A stretch of 64,000 nt of DNA, taken from the NCBI RefSeq assembly GCF_028553745.1, contig NZ_CP067129.1, positions 726,501 to 790,500 on the forward strand, given 5' to 3'. Every line of letters starts with the position of its first letter. The stretch's first letter is position 1. The position numbers and the translations under genes are program-made. The notes under the pieces were generated by a model, which saw only the letters and a program-made list of their open reading frames with translations, searched no databases and was not told the origin of the DNA. This DNA is from Paracoccus seriniphilus (GTDB taxonomy: Bacteria > Pseudomonadota > Alphaproteobacteria > Rhodobacterales > Rhodobacteraceae). Below are positions 62,328-64,000 of this stretch, one piece after another.

Positions 62328-64000
62328 ACATGTCCACCTGGTCGATCAGGCATCCCGTTCCACCGATTGCCCTGTTCATGGTGCTGCTTGTGGTCGGGCT
62401 GTTCAGCTTTGGCCGCCTGCCGGTCACGGCCATGCCCAATATCGACCTGCCGATTGTCAGCGTCAGCATCTCGCAGCCCGGCGCGGCACCTTCGGAACTG
62501 ATCAGCCAGGTCGTGCAGCCGGTCGAGGACAGCATTGCCTCGGTTACCGGGGTGCGTCACATGACCTCGACCGCCACGGACAGCAGCGCCAGCATCACCA
62601 TCGAATTCGAACTGGAAACCGACAGCGACCGGGCGGTGAATGACGTCAAGGACGCGGTGTCGAATGTGCGGGCCGAGCTGCCTGAAAGCATCAACGAGCC
62701 CATCGTGCAACGCGTCGATGTGACCGGTTTTCCGATCCTGACCTATGCCGTCAGCGATCCGACACAAAGCATCGAGGGCCTGTCGAAATTCGTCGATGAC
62801 GTGATCGGGCGTGAATTGTCCAATGTGCCCGGCGTGGCCAGAACCTCGCGCATTGGCGGGGCCGAGCGTCAGATCAAGGTTGATCTGGACCCCGACCGGC
62901 TTCTGGCGCATGGCCTGACCGCAGCGGATGTTTCGGGTCAGTTGCGCAACAAGAATATCGACATGGGTGGGGGTCGTGGCGATCTGGCCGGGACCGAATA
63001 TTCGATCCGCACCCTTGGCTCGGCCGATACGGTCGAGCAACTGGCCGCCACGCCGATTGCGATTGGCACCGGCCGGACCATCCGTCTGGACCAGTTGGGA
63101 ACCGTCGTCGATGGTGCCAGTGACGAACGCACCTTTGCCCTGCTGGATGCGCAGCCGGTGGTGGCCTTCGGGGTCTATCGCGGCTCGGGTGAATCCGATC
63201 TGGCCGCCGGGGATGCAACCAAGAAGCGTCTGGAAGAACTGCGTCAGGAATATCCCAATACCCGCATCACGTTGATTGACGACAGCACGACCTATACCGC
63301 CGCCAGCTATCACAGCGCGATGGAGACCCTTTATGAAGGTGCGGCGCTGGCCGTGGTGGTGGTCTTTCTGTTCCTGCGCAACTGGCGGGCCACGCTGATC
63401 GCGGCGGTGGCGTTGCCCCTGTCGATCATTCCGACCTTTTTCGTGATGCACTGGCTGGGCTTTACTTTGAATGGCATCAGCCTGCTGGGTATCACGCTGG
63501 TTACCGGCATCCTTGTCGATGATGCCATCGTGGAAATCGAGAATATCGTCCGCCATATCGGCATGGGGGTTCCCCCCTATGAGGCCAGCGAAGAGGCTGC
63601 CAATGAAATCGGTCTGACGGTCATCGCGATCAGCTTCTCGATTGTCGCGGTATTTGCGCCGGTCAGCTTCATGGGCGGGATTCCGGGACAGTATTTCAAG
63701 CAATTCGGGCTGACGGTCGCCGTGTCCGTGCTGTTTTCGCTGCTGGTCGCGCGGATCATCACGCCCATGCTGGCCGCCTATTTCATGCGCGGTACCGCCC
63801 ATGCGGAAACGCCCGAAGACGGCTTTGTGATGGCCCGTTTGATGGCGTTGTGCCGCTGGACGCTGCGCCATCGCGGGCTGACCCTGCTGGCGGGGCTGGG
63901 GATCTTCGCGGGTTCGATCTATTCGGCGACCCTGCTGCCGACTGAGTTCATTCCGGCCTCGGACGTCGGGCGCAGCCAGATCGAGGTGGAATTGCCACCC
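62324..64000 (+). CDS. RND multidrug efflux permease, AcrB-type (3' end beyond window)
   Basis: The first 559 residues of an inner-membrane proton-driven exporter, open to the right edge. After the first helix, RLPVTAMPNIDLPIVSVSIS and PGAAPSELISQVVQPVEDS are classic HAE1-family stretches. Helix 4 contains GILVDDAIVEIENI, with the proton-relay Asp pair. FLFLRNWRATLIAAVALPL and SFMGGIPGQYFKQFGLTV are also diagnostic. The adaptor directly upstream completes the inner part of the pump; the outer-membrane channel is not visible. Confidence 0.94.
   Translation, partial: MNMSTWSIRHPVPPIALFMVLLVVGLFSFGRLPVTAMPNIDLPIVSVSISQPGAAPSELISQVVQPVEDSIASVTGVRHMTSTATDSSASITIEFELETDSDRAVNDVKDAVSNVRAELPESINEPIVQRVDVTGFPILTYAVSDPTQSIEGLSKFVDDVIGRELSNVPGVARTSRIGGAERQIKVDLDPDRLLAHGLTAADVSGQLRNKNIDMGGGRGDLAGTEYSIRTLGSADTVEQLAATPIAIGTGRTIRLDQLGTVVDGASDERTFALLDAQPVVAFGVYRGSGESDLAAGDATKKRLEELRQEYPNTRITLIDDSTTYTAASYHSAMETLYEGAALAVVVVFLFLRNWRATLIAAVALPLSIIPTFFVMHWLGFTLNGISLLGITLVTGILVDDAIVEIENIVRHIGMGVPPYEASEEAANEIGLTVIAISFSIVAVFAPVSFMGGIPGQYFKQFGLTVAVSVLFSLLVARIITPMLAAYFMRGTAHAETPEDGFVMARLMALCRWTLRHRGLTLLAGLGIFAGSIYSATLLPTEFIPASDVGRSQIEVELPP

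Noticed and set aside
62231..63871. 546-codon minus-strand ORF
   Set aside because: Antisense of the RND permease, whose plus-strand frame has complete HAE1 motifs; the antisense product is His/Gln/Arg-rich and unlike any family.

Overview
The window is a GC-rich chromosomal segment from an alphaproteobacterium of the Rhodobacteraceae, most like Paracoccus. The grounds are gene content and order: a ctaC-ctaB-small ORF-ctaG-ctaE cytochrome c oxidase cluster with Paracoccus-like CtaC, MipZ in place of a Min system, a fused MnhA/B antiporter subunit, divergent crotonyl-CoA carboxylase/reductase and ethylmalonyl-CoA mutase genes, and very high GC at third codon positions. It reads as core chromosome. 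I see no rRNA, tRNA, CRISPR array, prophage, transposase or plasmid origin.

Layout, left to right. 1-611: 5' part of a sugar/nucleoside-type ABC ATPase, then dnaE. 4.2-10.2 kb (minus): six-gene Mnh/Pha cation/proton antiporter operon. 10.4-12.7 kb: ruvC-ruvA-ruvB, with a striking tandem hairpin inside ruvA and a 26-codon ORF coupled to ruvB. 12.8-14.0 kb: folD and a chorismate mutase. 14.1-24.3 kb (minus): ybgC, a sulfotransferase-like gene, tolQ-tolR-tolA-tolB-pal-cpoB, tilS and ftsH, ending in a strong terminator. 24.3-26.3 kb: a conserved gene of unknown function and scoAB. 26.6-32.9 kb: tyrA-like gene, topA, dprA and tldD. 33.1-40.6 kb (plus): oxidase subunits II and III with their assembly factors, SURF1, thrC, an M16 processing-type peptidase and a GNAT enzyme. 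40.6-48.2 kb: FAD-dependent dehydrogenase, membrane-anchored glutamate-synthase-like FMN protein, apt, flavin reductase, GNAT, EcsC-like protein, a RecD/Dda-like helicase and a small Cys-containing protein. 48.3-51.7 kb: ccr and ecm. 51.8-56.7 kb (minus): ffh-GNAT-chorismate mutase-rpsP-46-codon gene-rimM-trmD-rplS-rpmE. 56.9-64.0 kb: azoR and a divergent LysR regulator, an AhpD-like protein, a DMT transporter, mipZ, and an RND pump cut by the right edge.

How the genes work together. The cta genes build and metallate an aa3-type terminal oxidase (heme O synthesis by CtaB, CuB insertion by CtaG, heme a insertion by SURF1). Tol-Pal-CpoB couples envelope constriction to division, and MipZ places the division site. 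The ffh-rimM-trmD-rpsP-rplS-rpmE cluster serves translation and protein targeting. Ccr and Ecm carry out successive parts of acetyl-CoA assimilation through the ethylmalonyl-CoA pathway; ScoAB handles acetoacetate. RuvABC resolves Holliday junctions.

I found no clear unknown multi-gene system. The observations most worth following are the in-frame double hairpin in ruvA, the unannotated small genes (before rimM, before ruvB, and at 47993), a possible Tyr-codon leader before the tyrA-like gene, and the sulfotransferase-like gene inside the ybgC-tolQ neighbourhood.
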